From Porodaedalea pini (lineage: Eukaryota > Basidiomycota > Agaricomycetes > Hymenochaetales > Hymenochaetaceae), in contig NBAY01000091.1 in assembly GCA_002794775.1 (NCBI GenBank), positions 78,539 through 142,538 of the forward strand: a stretch of DNA of 64,000 nt. Reading direction: 5' to 3'. Positions 12,562-22,933 of the stretch are shown here, piece after piece (the stretch's first letter is position 1; each line of letters starts with the position of its first letter). Below the pieces are notes generated by a model. The model was not told the origin of the DNA, did no database searches, and saw only the letters and a program-made list of their open reading frames with translations. The position numbers and the translations under genes are program-made.

Positions 12562-12973
12562 TTCGTGTGGTATCGGTTCCGACAGATCTAACATGTCTTT
12601 CTTCCTTCTTACACTTGGTCCGTGAAGAGGGGAAAAGATAATATTATGAGTCGACTGGCTCGTGTGATCTTTGCAGACTAGCTTTTGGTTGTAATTTTTT
12701 GGTTGATCGAGTCTTCGTTTATTCGATGTGCTGTACTTGTTTGTGACTTCTAATACCTTGCAACTGTACCCCCTCAAATCGGCTACCATGCACAGCAATC
12801 TATCGACCGTTTTACTTATACGCGAGAGAGATACGGGGTCGAGGTAGAGCAGAACTCGACAGGTCTTTGAGTATTCACCTTTTATTCTAATCTTCAGCGC
12901 CTTCATTTGTCTCCATCCAAAATTCACAGCATTCTTTATATGTCCAGCTGCACTTTAGCCCAACTTGGCGTAG

Positions 12974-13040
12974 GCATCGGGGCACAGATGACGAGTTCGG
13001 TGGTCCCCAGTTTCTCTGGCGGTATTGACGAGCATCACTT
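12974..13040 (+). pseudogene. Faint exon-2 relic of the small secreted protein family
   Basis: After a TAG acceptor the stretch reads GIGAQMTSSVVPSFSGGIDE, which matches the exon-2 start of the split copy at 14648 (DIGAQMTTPTIPGLPGGIEE) in order and spacing. The downstream sequence soon loses similarity, and no convincing first exon or last exon is visible. Probably the oldest, mostly erased copy of the tandem family. Confidence 0.4.
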
Positions 13041-13085
13041 GCACGAGCGGACTTGCATCTACGCGCTTTGTGCCAATGCTCAAGC

Positions 13086-14372
13086 TCCACTTCCATCACA
13101 AAATAAACTGTGAGGATGCTATAGTGCTAAGCAGACTCCTGTCTGAAGGGTTAATGAGGGCCTTAAACCTCTCAATCATCCCCAAAGAAGATTCTGCGGT
13201 GTCTCAAAGAATGAGGGAATCAAATCAAACACAGGACAAGGTCTTTCAACTGCGGAAGACAGACAGAGTGAAGGGTGGCGGGATGTGTCCCAATGGTGGG
13301 GCGTGGGAAGCAGGAGGTGAAGTTCACTCCAGGGCGGAGATCTCAGAGAGGCCAAGGAGTGGATAAAAGCAGGAATGTGCCCGTAAGTCCACCACTCTCT
13401 AGAGAGGAAGAATGGCTGTGAATGGGGCGTAGAATGGTCGGAGGTGGAGAGGCCCATGAGCGGTGGCGGGAAATGGTGTGGAGGGGGAGAGTTGGTAGTG
13501 GCGGGATGCCCAGAGGGGAAGGTCATCAAGGACAAGATCTGCTCGAAGGCCAATGGCAAATGATAGGATACGATTCAAACACAAAAGGGGATGTTGGAAT
13601 GGATGTAGGTGGGATCAGGCTGAGGTTGGGATGGCGGTGTTGAAGGGGGTGGAGAGGTAGTTTATGGCAGGATGCCTCTTGCAGGATTTTGGTGAGACAG
13701 ACGGGAGGCAACTTAGATTGGAGGAGTCAGAGGTAGTCTATTCTGAAGAACAATGCACTACATGCTTTCCTATAAGTACTTTTACTGTACTAGAGAGAGT
13801 GGTGGGGGTTGAGCCTTGCATGGGATGTGGAACTGGGTGGTTCCTGACAGTATATCATCAGGAACATCTCCAAAGTCTGAAATCAACAAGATGCTGAAGG
13901 CAAATAATCATGATAGAGAAATGGGGTGCTCCCCAGAGGTCTTTTAGCTCCCCGTATCAAGGGGATCATCCACTCATGTCATCCTGCACCATTGGATTAT
14001 CACTGGTCAGGGATGCTGAGGGTTTTGGGTTCATCAGATAGAGCGGGAATCAAGTGTGGTTGGCTTTTGGAGTCAGGGATGACGTATACATGGTGTCCAT
14101 GCAGTGTAAAGGCACTGAAATTAGTGGGATAAGTAGTGATGAGCAGGGAGTAATTTGGCAGAATCTGCGGGATGTTTGGTCTATGGGATTCTTGTGAGTG
14201 GCTGTCAGTGGGAGCTACGGGTTCCTGCAGCAGGACGACCGTCCGCGTCGGGATGCTTGTTGACTTGGCTGATTGGGGTCGGCTGGCACGTAGGCGAGCG
14301 CGCAGCGCTACAACGCCCGAGACTGATGGTGGGTTTCATCAAGTTTCATGTGTTCCATGACCAGTCCAGTCG

Positions 14373-14374
<2 letters not shown>
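13086..14374. other. Gene-free, skewed repetitive-looking region
   Basis: Strongly G/A-rich on the plus strand in its first half. Open frames on both strands are short and low-complexity, with no domain or splice pattern. It may be eroded transposon sequence; I could not find paired ends. Confidence 0.4.

Positions 14375-14404
<30 letters not shown>
14375..14404. repeat. (GT)15 microsatellite
   Basis: Fifteen uninterrupted GT units about 130 bp upstream of the split secreted-protein copy. Confidence 0.97.
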
Positions 14405-14405
<1 letters not shown>

Positions 14406-14435
14406 GGGGGAGGGGTGTACGTCGAAGACTTTGTG

Positions 14436-14441
14436 TATAAG
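14436..14441 (+). promoter_or_regulatory. TATA box of the split secreted-protein copy
   Basis: TATAAG about 95 bp before the ATG at 14535. The two intact paralogues have TATAAA boxes at comparable distances, so this is a conserved promoter feature of the family. Confidence 0.55.
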
Positions 14442-15009
14442 CCCAGAAGAAGTGCGCCATAGGGAGAACAAGACTCAGATGATCCCCCGAGCTTTCAAAG
14501 TAGTTTTAAAGCCTCGCCGCACAGAATCGCAATCATGTTCTCAACGGCCTTACTGTATACGTTTGCCGTCCTGGTTTCCCTGCAAGGTCGGCAATTTTTT
14601 TCATTCGCACCGCTGTAATCGGCTTAACTTGGTGTATGCGATCGTAGACATTGGAGCCCAAATGACGACCCCGACTATTCCCGGTCTCCCTGGCGGTATT
14701 GAAGAGAGCCTTGAAAACTATAGCTAGTACCGGCTTGGACGGAACGACCTTGCTTGTTTCTGGCGTTCTTCATCAGGAAAAACCTCCTGGCCGGAATCCC
14801 TGGAATCCCTGGAATCAGCTGGAATATTTGAGCAATTCCAGCCAATTCGGAGGTATTCCGATTCCGCACGATTCCCAAGCATCGTTCCAGATTTGAGTAA
14901 TTTGACTAGTTTCCAATACCTTTCTACACATTTTTATTCACATTCTTACTGCATTCCAAACTTTTCAATCATTTTCTTACAGATTTTTGTGGCAATTGAG
15001 TGTATTTAA

Positions 15010-16535
15010 ACAAATTCTAAACTAAAAGGATGTCACGGCCGGTCGTCGGAATGAAGCCTTTCACGGTCATCATGTACAGACCACCGGCGAACTTCTTCTC
15101 AGACTTGATGCCCAGGATGACGGGTACGACAAGCAGCTCCCTTTGTACATGCGACGATGTAAGGCGCGCCGCAGCATCGGTCTTGAGTTCCACAAAATCT
15201 ACCTTGTGAAGCTTGGTCTCGCCGGTTTTGAGAGCACGCAAGTATGAAGCAATGTCAGCACGACATCGTCCCATTGTCACGACGCGCAGGCAAGACATGT
15301 ACCTTGCCTTCGCGTGCTCGAACATCTCCTGTTGGATAGTCTTGAGAAATGCAGGTATGGCAGTCTCCTTCAAGCCCGTATCACGTCGCACAGAAAGTGT
15401 TTGCTTCTTCTGGATATCAACCGGACCGAGTTCAAGGCAAAGTGGAACACCTGGACAAAAAGCCATTTGTAAGACCACAGGAAAACCGAGAAATAAGGAA
15501 TAATTGAATTTTCGCGCCTTCTGTTTCCAGTCGTTGAACTTGTAGCCAAGAGTGTAGCCGTCCCGTACATCCACCTTCGCGCTTTCCTGAGCGTCTTCGC
15601 GAGCTCCTCACAGCGGTCCTATAACTCCTGCTTATTAGTGCACATGGTAATACCGCAGGGGACAATGAGTGACACGTGATGGGAGAACAAGACCCTGGTT
15701 GTCGCCGCGAATCATAACCATGATTCCGACCATGCGTGTGCAAAGGCTCCACGTGTTCTGCCACAGAATAATTTGCCACCGTTCGGACCCGTACCCTGCG
15801 GATCATCCAGGTCTGAGACCACGACGTTGAACATCTCTGGCCGTGAGAAGTCTTGACCAAGGCAATGCGACGTCGCAGCTTGGATGCCACGGCCGGTCAT
15901 CGTGTAAAGACCACCGGCAAACTTCTCCTTGTCCGACTTGATGCCTGTGATGACGAGTACGGTAAGCAGCACCTCGTACACGCGATGATGTAAATTGAGA
16001 ATTTCCCGTACTTCAGTGTCGGCCTCCTTCGTGAAATGCGCAGTGTGGCCTTCCTGTCATAGGAACTCGCGCGTACGGAGGAACGGCTGGGGGCTCTTGG
16101 ACTCCCAGCGCGCAACACTGATCCACGAGGGGTAGATCACGATAGCTCTTGATACATTTGGTGTAGTAGGGATACATAGCCGTTCTGTAGTCGGACGGAT
16201 TGCTATGGGCTCCTCAAGCTCGGAGCTCCCTCTGAAGACGCATGTCATATCGACCATAGTCAGCGCCTATAATACTTGTCAGCACAAAGTGAGGGATTAC
16301 AGAACAATCAACGCACGTTCGTATACCAACCCGGAAAGTCGACCTCTTTCTTCATACCAATATCAATTTTCACCGTGCCGTCAATTCTCCCTTCCTCTTT
16401 CGTTGCCCTTTCCTGGGCGGCAATTGCAGACGTGCACACAGCAGGCACCACAGCCTCGGCCTTGAGTTCCACGAAATCTACCTCGTGAAGCTTGGTCTCC
16501 CCATTTCGAGAGCACGCCAGTATGAAGCAATGTTG
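15010..16535 (-). pseudogene. Rearranged prolyl-tRNA synthetase fragments
   Basis: Eukaryotic-type ProRS pieces, read 16535 to 15010. First an N-terminal linker and KKEVDFPGWYTNV, an intron-like gap, then SSELEEPIAIRPTTE, a frame change, YPYYTKCIKSYRDLPLV, another frame change, and SPQPFLRTREFL followed by TGA where the family has Trp. Next come QEGHTAHFTKEAD, EKFAGGLYTMTGRG and ATSHCLGQDFS, then from about 15600 the anticodon-binding part (DVRDGYTLGYKFNDW, DIQKKQTLSVRRDTG) with an unspliced intron. From 15255 the linker repeats (about 80 bp nearly identical to 16455-16530) and is fused to a second core piece. Stops, frameshifts and scrambling make it a clear pseudogene. Confidence 0.85.
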
Positions 16536-16616
16536 GTTCCAGGGAGGAAGACAGTAAAATCAGAGGCGAGGGCATGTACGGCGAAGAGGGAAGTCGATGA
16601 CGTGAGTGCTCAACAC

Positions 16617-17901
16617 TCACCCATCTCCTTGATTCTTGCGTTGAACCGTTCTGTTGGCAAGTAAGAGCCTGAAGTTATGTTGCTCCTGTCGTGCCTTCTC
16701 TTTCGCGGCCTGTATATTGGTAAGCACAAGTGAAATTGAGTAACAAAGCAAGAGCGCGTACAGCCTCATGAATCTGGGCGATTGTCGACGGAGCAGCGAC
16801 CAAGTTGCGAGTAGTCCATTTCCTTTCCCGCAATTCAATCACATCCTGTCCAAGAAGGTCAGCTCAACGAAAGGCTATGAAACAGAACGTACGCACTTGT
16901 AACATGAACTACATACGAGACGACACGTTGCTGCTCTTCGCAAGCTCCTTCATCCGACTGAAATAGACATCCATGTGTCCGCGAGCCTTAGAGGTATCGA
17001 GCGCCTGACAAACACTTGTCAGTAGTTTACATAAACTTTCGATCTCTTCCTCCTCGGGATTGTCGACGTTGCTGAGCAGCTTCTTGATACACTCATACAT
17101 GATACGTTCCATGAGCATCTGAAGATTGAAGAGCTCACCGATGAACTTGACGAGTCCGAGACCTTGACGCTTGGCCTTCTGAGCAGTGTGGTATTCATCC
17201 GAGTACAGCGCACTCTCGCCAGCCTCCTTGTTTTCTTCCTTTTCGTTGGCATCCTTAACAGCCTGATCCTCTGTCGCCTTCACGAGAGCCGCTGCCGCCA
17301 TCGACTCCTTCTGCGTCCAGCCGCGCTCGAAGTCTTCCTGACAGCGATTCAGAAGGTACTTACGGAAAAGTTGATCACCTGTAATTGGGTTGCCCTCAGC
17401 ATTGCGGATACCATCATCCTGCACGTTCGGACTGATCTGCTCCATCATCTTATGGCACAAGCGAGCATACATCTCACTCCAGGCCGCCTCATCCGTTGCC
17501 TTCTCGAACACAAGCCGAATGAGCTGAATGAGCGTACGCCCATCCTTCTCACTCTCACTCTTGTTTGCCCACGCAATGATCTGGTTTGAGATGGACTCCA
17601 ACTTCTCCATAGTGGGCTTGTTGAGCAGCAAATGGACTTTCTTGTCCACAATCTCAGGTGAGTCTGTCTCAATTGAGGCCCCACACCTGGACGTGCTGCC
17701 CGCGGCCCAGCGGTTCGCAGACTGCTCGAGCGGCGCGACGTGTTCGAAGGAGGAAGTAGCATTCACTTTGAACTGATTGGTAGAAGCGCTGATACGGTCC
17801 GACTCGTTGCGTGTTGAGCCGCCACATTTCCTACGCGTACGCTTGTTGTCCACAGCGCCCGCGCCACCTGACTGGAAGAGCGAACCATAGGCGATGGACA
17901 C
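16617..17901 (-). pseudogene. Truncated eIF4G (MIF4G region) with premature stop
   Basis: Homologous to translation initiation factor eIF4G around and within the MIF4G domain, which binds eIF4A. The frame 17901-16909 is open for 330 codons with well-kept blocks: STNQFKVNATSSFEHVAPLE, IAWANKSESEKDGRTLIQLI, KATDEAAWSEMYARLCHKMM and LLNRCQEDFERGW. It then hits TAG in SSRM(stop)FMLQ, where the family has Gln. Beyond that, two normal introns (16903-16848 region and 16760-16712 region) join DVIELRERKW to the EAAAKEKARQEQ helix, ending in TGA at 16617. The N-terminal two thirds of eIF4G and the C-terminal part are absent. It sits inside the TIR element, so it is a captured fragment rather than the cell's eIF4G gene. 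Confidence 0.85.
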
Positions 17902-18186
17902 CCGCCTGCGAATGGACAGTTTGTTCAGTGCAGAGAAGTTCAGACTTTATGGTCTTCGGCTTGAAGATGAGCAAGTTGAAAGTTGGAAGTCGGACGGCAT
18001 GTTGCCTGCAGCAGTGAGTGCACCCCACCAGGCGGCCGGCGAAGCTACCACTTCGTGTGTGATGGTTGTGGTGGATGTGATCGAGGGTTTTTTCAGACGT
18101 TCTGTAAGGACGTCGGCACCAGACATATTGGAGTGGCAGCAGATGTGAAGGCGTGTCGCGTCAAAACCAACATACATGTGATCAAG

Positions 18187-18228
18187 TTCCCACACCTCTT
18201 CTATGGACGACACATCCAGGTGTGGGAA
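18187..18228. repeat. Short perfect hairpin
   Basis: 11-bp perfect arms, TTCCCACACCT at 18187-18197 and AGGTGTGGGAA at 18218-18228, with a 20-nt loop. It lies at the outer edge of the large palindrome. Confidence 0.85.
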
Positions 18229-18231
18229 ATT

Positions 18232-18905
18232 GGACTTAGCATCTGAAGTGCCTCCAAATACAAAATACATCATATCTCACTCAATTCTTCACAAAAACTC
18301 TTCAAAAAAGTTGCTAAATTTATGTTTCAATGGTTTCTAAAAGTAATGTGAGCTTAGAGGATAGAAGGTGGAATATTGAGGCTGCAGTAGTGAGAATGGG
18401 TGTTTTTCTAGAAAAACTCCTTCCCTGATTTTTCCTGAGCTCAATTTTGAAGCTAATGACATGAAACTTGTTGGAAAATGGTATCTATATTGTATATTAA
18501 ATTATAGATGGCTTATAACAATGCAGGCATTTTTTGACAACTGTCTGAGTCAAGCAAATTTGGGTGAGTTTGAGAGTTTCAGCACAACAGTCAAACAGGA
18601 CAAGAGGAGACATTCACTCTAGTTCATCCCTAATAACATCAACAGTATAATATATAGACCATTTTCCAACAAGTTTCATGTCATTGGCTTCAAAATTGAG
18701 CTCAGGAAAAATCAGGGAAGGAGTTTTTCTAGAAAAACACCCATTCTCACTACTGCAGCCTCAATATTCCACCTTCTGTCTACTAAGCTCACAAACATTT
18801 AGAAGCTGTTGAAAAATAAATTTGGCAACATTTTTGAAATGATTCTGTGAAGAACTGACAGAGATATGGATTTTACAAGTTTTTGAGGTGCTGAAATGCT
18901 CAAAT
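18232..18905. repeat. Long inverted repeat (fold-back palindrome)
   Basis: The core arms 18347-18482 and 18649-18792 are near-identical reverse complements; both contain GAGAATGGGTGTTTTTCTAG or its complement. Weaker pairing continues outward to about 18240 and 18900 (for example GATATG next to TGAAG/CTTCA blocks). The AT-rich loop is about 160 bp. It could be a MITE nested in the TIR element, or a fold-back part of it. Confidence 0.85.
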
Positions 18906-19688
18906 TTTGTGATCTTCACATATGCATGTCTCAAGACTTATGAAAAACACTGTAACCTGCAGATAGTTCATGGGTCCCAGTATAGGTCCAAGAAGCCAAT
19001 CTAGTACCTGCACCTGTGTCAAGCCATGGCAGAATCTAATGAATTCCACAATCAGTTTTTTATTCTACAAAATTCCATAGAATCTATGAGGTGTGTCATT
19101 TTTCTATCCATATTCTAAATTTCAAGCTGCCAATTCTGTTCAATTCCAAAACTTGGACAATTTTCCATGAATTTCTACAAGTTTTCTAAATTTCGGACTG
19201 CATTCTCATGACATTCCAAAGATTCTACAATTTCCTACAATTCTAATATCTTTCTAAGGGTTTCTGAGTGGGAGGTTTTTCCTGATGTTCAACCCGTCCT
19301 TCCTACTGGAGCTCCGGTCACAGGTAAGCCTCCCATATTGTTCGACAGGTGCGAATGCACGGACTCAGCTATTGAAAACGCAGCTACGGCAGTCGAGGAC
19401 GCATCTCATATTTCTGAATTTATTGCCATAACCACGAGCGGCTTGTTGCTCAGCTTCCATGACGATTGCAGGATGAACTCGCAGACCGAAGGGGCTTGCA
19501 CCGCAGTACTCGGGTTCGATGACGGTGTCAATACAACGACCGACACCAACATTGTCACCGGCACGATTGGTTTTGCAAATGTAGTAATCCATGGGTCTGC
19601 GGCAAGCCTCTCTCGGCATACAAAATGTTATTGTTCCGCTCTTATATCTCTCGGGTTCCTCGTGGTAGCATTCCTGTTGAACGCATAG

Positions 19689-20103
19689 GTCATCACTTTT
19701 CCAGGTTACTTGGGCGGCTGATTGCAAGATACGCGTGTCCTTAGCTGAACTATGAATTGGATATCGGCCGGGGTGTCCTCGAAAGAGCAGGAGAGCGAAG
19801 ATAAATCCAAGTCTGTGGTATGTTATGCGATTTACTGAAGCCCTGGTATTTGATTAGGCATTGAACTTGCCTTAGAGCAAAAGCAATACGTTCACAGTCC
19901 GTGTGAGACGTACCCGCATCAAAGCAAGACTAAAGGAAGACAACTAGAGATCCGCCCATGATCACAGGCCTGCCAAGCTTTGATGCGCCCTTTCGGCAAA
20001 GCTACTTTGCCTGACTCCAGCACCGCACCCGCCTAGGATGTACGACTACGCAACGAAGTGATGATGAGTCGCCTTGGGTACATATACAAATTGCTCTGGC
20101 TCG
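19689..20103. other. Intergenic between secreted-protein copies
   Basis: 3' flank of the split copy and upstream region of the next paralogue. No other gene seen. Confidence 0.5.
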
Positions 20104-20110
20104 TATAAAT
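20104..20110 (+). promoter_or_regulatory. TATA box
   Basis: TATAAAT 83 bp before the ATG at 20187, followed by a pyrimidine tract, a typical strong fungal core promoter. Confidence 0.6.
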
Positions 20111-20186
20111 GAGTCAGTTTGAGCTCTCGTTGGTTCAGTAACAGAACCCCCCTCCCCCCTTTTTTTACTTTACCTAGGTCTTCGAC

Positions 20187-20804
20187 ATGTTCGCAAAGCT
20201 TCCCATACTTGCTTTTGCTGGGCTGGCGTTATTGCAGGGTTAGCGCCCTTTTCTTTCATATTGTCCTGTTCGAGCTGAAAATTGACGTCGCATCGTAGGC
20301 TCTCGTTCGGAGACGACCACTGCGACGGTGTTTCCTGGTGACCCCAACAGTATCGACGGCCTCCAAGGAGAAATCAAAGGCACTGGTGCAGATGGGACTA
20401 CCTACGTCGTTTCGGGAAAAGTCTCTGCAACACCCTTCACTGGTATGTCTTGTGTATTTTGCACACTACCAAATGAAAATTTAGCGAGTGCTCATCACAT
20501 TTGCCCTGCAGCTACCCTCGTAGAGGACTCGACGCACTTCTCAGAGGTTCTCGCTGTAACCACAGAGGGTGCATCAGGCGAAATAAAACAGGACTGCAGC
20601 CTGGACGCACAGCACGAAGGGGTCTGCACCGTAGTTGCGGAAATCGCCTTTAACGGCTTCACAACAGCATCGACCGCTGTCGCCTCTGCCACGATCTCAC
20701 TCTCGCCAGTGGCTCTGGAGGCCAATTCTGCTTCAGGCATCTCTCGCGTCCCAGCACTTTTTGCTGCTGTACCTCTCATTCCGCTTGGATTAGCATTTTG
20801 GTGA
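20187..20804 (+). CDS. Small secreted GPI-anchor-type protein (tandem family, copy 2)
   Basis: 162 residues; exons 20187-20238, 20299-20442, 20512-20804. A signal peptide of about 18 residues is followed by a ~120-residue ectodomain with GLQGEIKGTGADGTTYVVSG and ATLVEDSTHFSEV. Two cysteines are spaced C-X9-C (DCSLDAQHEGVC). A hydrophobic C-terminus (ALFAAVPLIPLGLAFW) follows small residues, as expected for a GPI signal. Intron phases (1,1) are shared with the copies at 14535 and 21801, so they are tandem duplicates. No catalytic domain is recognised; a cell-surface or secreted role is inferred only from topology. Confidence 0.85.
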
Positions 20805-21678
20805 TGGCTTATAATGATTAGTTCGAAGGGACTTTCGCTTTTTTTTAGGTTGGGTGAACGTAGATCCGAGTTTACTATGTTCCATATTAACTGTATACTT
20901 GGTTATGAGGTTGCAAACTCGATGTATGTTTGTTTTGGTAATCACTCACTGAGCAGTACACCGTTCGCTTCACTGAATCACGCCTTGTTAGCCAATAAAG
21001 ACGCACTTAAGCTGGTTATGAGCTGAATTACTTAGGTTATCCAAGTTGACGATTGATCAGCGAAGGGCACAAAAGAAACGTTAGGGCCGAATCAGCTGCT
21101 TACCTTTCGCCGGATGGGAGCTCCGTTCCGCCTGTAACAAAATGTTCCTATCTGATGCAGAGCATGCGGGCTCGCCTACAGTCATTATGCAGAATTTGAG
21201 TTTATCACCGTGACAACTCTAGTTCTGCTTCAGGACCCAGGTAGCGTAAGATAATTTAGTCGATGAGAAATCATTGGACATGAGAGACCTCACCGGGAAG
21301 TTCATATGGAGATATCAAAGAGCGTCGTTTGCAATTATGCTATTGGCAAACGCATGAAGCTAGAAATCTTGTTCAAGTTCGAGAAAGTCAGGCATGCCCC
21401 GCGCGCGTTCAATCCTGCACATGCCACGTGGAAAACTCTCTTCAGCTTATTCTCCATTGACACAGTGACAGTGATACTTCGTACACATGCTTCTGCTCTA
21501 CGCCTAGGTATTTTTGGCTCTCTAAAAAAAATGAAGTGACTAGTCCTACCGATGCGGGTACAGAAACAATCGTACGGAGGTCCGGGGTCAGCGGCTTCGA
21601 ATTTCAGCTATATGGCCAGCATCAAGATCGCGGCGAAAGACGCTTGATCGCAAGGCTTCCATGCTGAATTCATCGAGT
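20805..21678. other. Intergenic between paralogues
   Basis: About 870 bp with only short open frames. It includes the 3' flank of copy 2 and upstream DNA of copy 3. No conserved element recognised. Confidence 0.5.
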
Positions 21679-21685
21679 ATAAAGA
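21679..21685 (+). promoter_or_regulatory. TATA box
   Basis: TATAAAG about 120 bp before the ATG at 21801. Same arrangement as in the sister genes. Confidence 0.55.
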
Positions 21686-21800
21686 AGGCTCCGTGAAGGC
21701 ACGGGGCATCTTCTTGCTTCGAACGAACACCTCAGGTTGAGCCGCTGCGTCGTTTATCCCAGTGATATTGTCTCCATCGCTTCAGACACACAGGGTCTAC

Positions 21801-22485
21801 ATGTTCAGACTTGCGACGTTCTCTGCAATTGGTCTTGCCATTGCACAAGGTATGTTGGAGGAACTAGAGTATGAAAATCAGTACTTATCGATGGTCGTTG
21901 ATCATAGGGGTCCGTTCTCAAGTGTCAACTGCCTCCGTCTTTCCTATCATAGACGCTAATGGCGCCAGCCTGCAAGGAGAGATAATTGGTACTGGTACAG
22001 ATGGGACGACTTACGTTCTCTCCGGATCACCTACCAATAGCGCAGGTCCAGTCACACGTATGTTTCCTATTTTTTGGACCCACTCCTTATTCCACAACGC
22101 ATAAGTTGAACTGACTGGCTCTTGCTTTAAATCAGTGACGCTCGTGGAAGACGCTTCGCACGTGTCAGAGTTGGCTGCCGAGTCTACAGGGTCAGCTTCC
22201 GCAGAGTTCCAGGTAGAGTGCGGCTTCGATTCCGCGTCTCTCGGTGTCTGCACCTTGGAACAGATTCTTGCTAACGGTGCGAACATCACGACGATTTTCG
22301 AGACGGATACCGGAACCGTGACGCTCACTCCGGTGGCCGTGTCAACAAGTGGTGCGACTCCTACCGTTCCGAGCTCGACACAGTCTGCAAGTGCTACTCA
22401 GTCTTCGTCTGGAGCGACAAGTTATGTGGCAAAAGGCATGGGATCAACGCTCACTCTGCTTTTAACGTTTTTGTTGGCTGCATGA
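21801..22485 (+). CDS. Small secreted GPI-anchor-type protein (tandem family, copy 3)
   Basis: 182 residues; exons 21801-21849, 21908-22057, 22136-22485. Same architecture as the gene at 20187: signal peptide (MFRLATFSAIGLAIAQ), SLQGEIIGTGTDGTTYVLSG, LTLVEDASHVSEL, C-X9-C (ECGFDSASLGVC) and a GPI-type hydrophobic end (LTLLLTFLLAA). It differs by a Ser/Thr/Ala-rich stalk (about residues 140-165) before the tail, a likely O-glycosylated spacer. Function unknown. Confidence 0.85.
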
Positions 22486-22933
22486 GTTTTATATTCTGTA
22501 GCGATAATTTATGCTTTGGACAAATCCCGGTCGCACGCATCAGCGCAACATGAGAGCAGTCGTATACACTCCTTATGTTCGAAGGCTGGTCTTACTCCGG
22601 ACCAAAGAAAGAAAGCAGCATTGGGCAGTCATACTTCAGCTGAATTCGCAAATGGAATTGAATCAAGGCGTTTATGCAAGTATGGATCTGTAAAGCCATC
22701 GACTATAAAAGCAAGACGAAAGCAATGTCAAAGACTGTCAAGGAGAATGCTGTAGATATCCTAGAAGATTTGCAAAACGAGAAGTGATAGTACTATCAGA
22801 TGATTAAAGGTGGAAGTGGGGATAAAGATGTGTGCAAATAACGACGCATGAAGAAACGAAGACCAAATAGGACGATGCCAATCCTTGAGTCTAAGACAAC
22901 ATCGACGGAGCGCAAACCACGATTATAATGTGA
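22486..22933. other. Convergent intergenic region
   Basis: 3' flanks of the last secreted-protein gene and of the minus-strand oxygenase-like gene. Nothing further seen. Confidence 0.5.

Larger units (their letters stand above)
14771..19287. mobile_element. Non-autonomous TIR element carrying host gene fragments
   Basis: Perfect 17-bp terminal inverted repeats: CATCAGGAAAAACCTCC at 14771-14787 and its reverse complement at 19271-19287. It lies inside exon 2 of a secreted-protein gene. If the ends are CAGG...CCTG, a 2-bp AT duplication flanks it; if the full 17 bp is counted, a 2-bp TT. Both ends have AT-rich subterminal DNA with scattered GGAAT/ATTCC motifs. Inside are minus-strand pieces of eIF4G (16617-17901) and prolyl-tRNA synthetase (about 15010-16535), both with introns, then a large palindrome (18.2-18.9 kb). 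No transposase frame was found, so it needs enzymes in trans. The superfamily is not recognised. Confidence 0.7.
14535..19688 (+). pseudogene. Small secreted GPI-type protein copy, split by a 4.5 kb insertion
   Basis: Decayed paralogue of the genes at 20187 and 21801. Exon 1 is 14535-14586 (52 nt, same length as at 20187) and encodes a hydrophobic signal peptide. Exon 2 starts at 14648 and is interrupted at about 14771 by a TIR element; it resumes at about 19287 and ends at 19323 with a normal donor. Exon 3 is 19384-19688, with TATAVEDASHISEF, the family C-X9-C pair and a hydrophobic GPI-type tail (LGFLVVAFLLNA). Besides the insertion, exon 2 has a frameshift near 14700-14720: the first half hits TAG while LDGTTLLVSG lies in another frame. 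Splice sites and exon 3 are still intact, so the damage is fairly recent. Confidence 0.75.

Noticed and set aside
14155..14727. 190-codon plus-strand frame with a GT-repeat-encoded run
   Set aside because: It crosses a microsatellite and the split family gene in a wrong frame; no domain.
18232..18905. Helitron interpretation of the gene-capture island
   Set aside because: No TC start or CTRR end next to the hairpin, and clear terminal inverted repeats argue for a TIR element instead.
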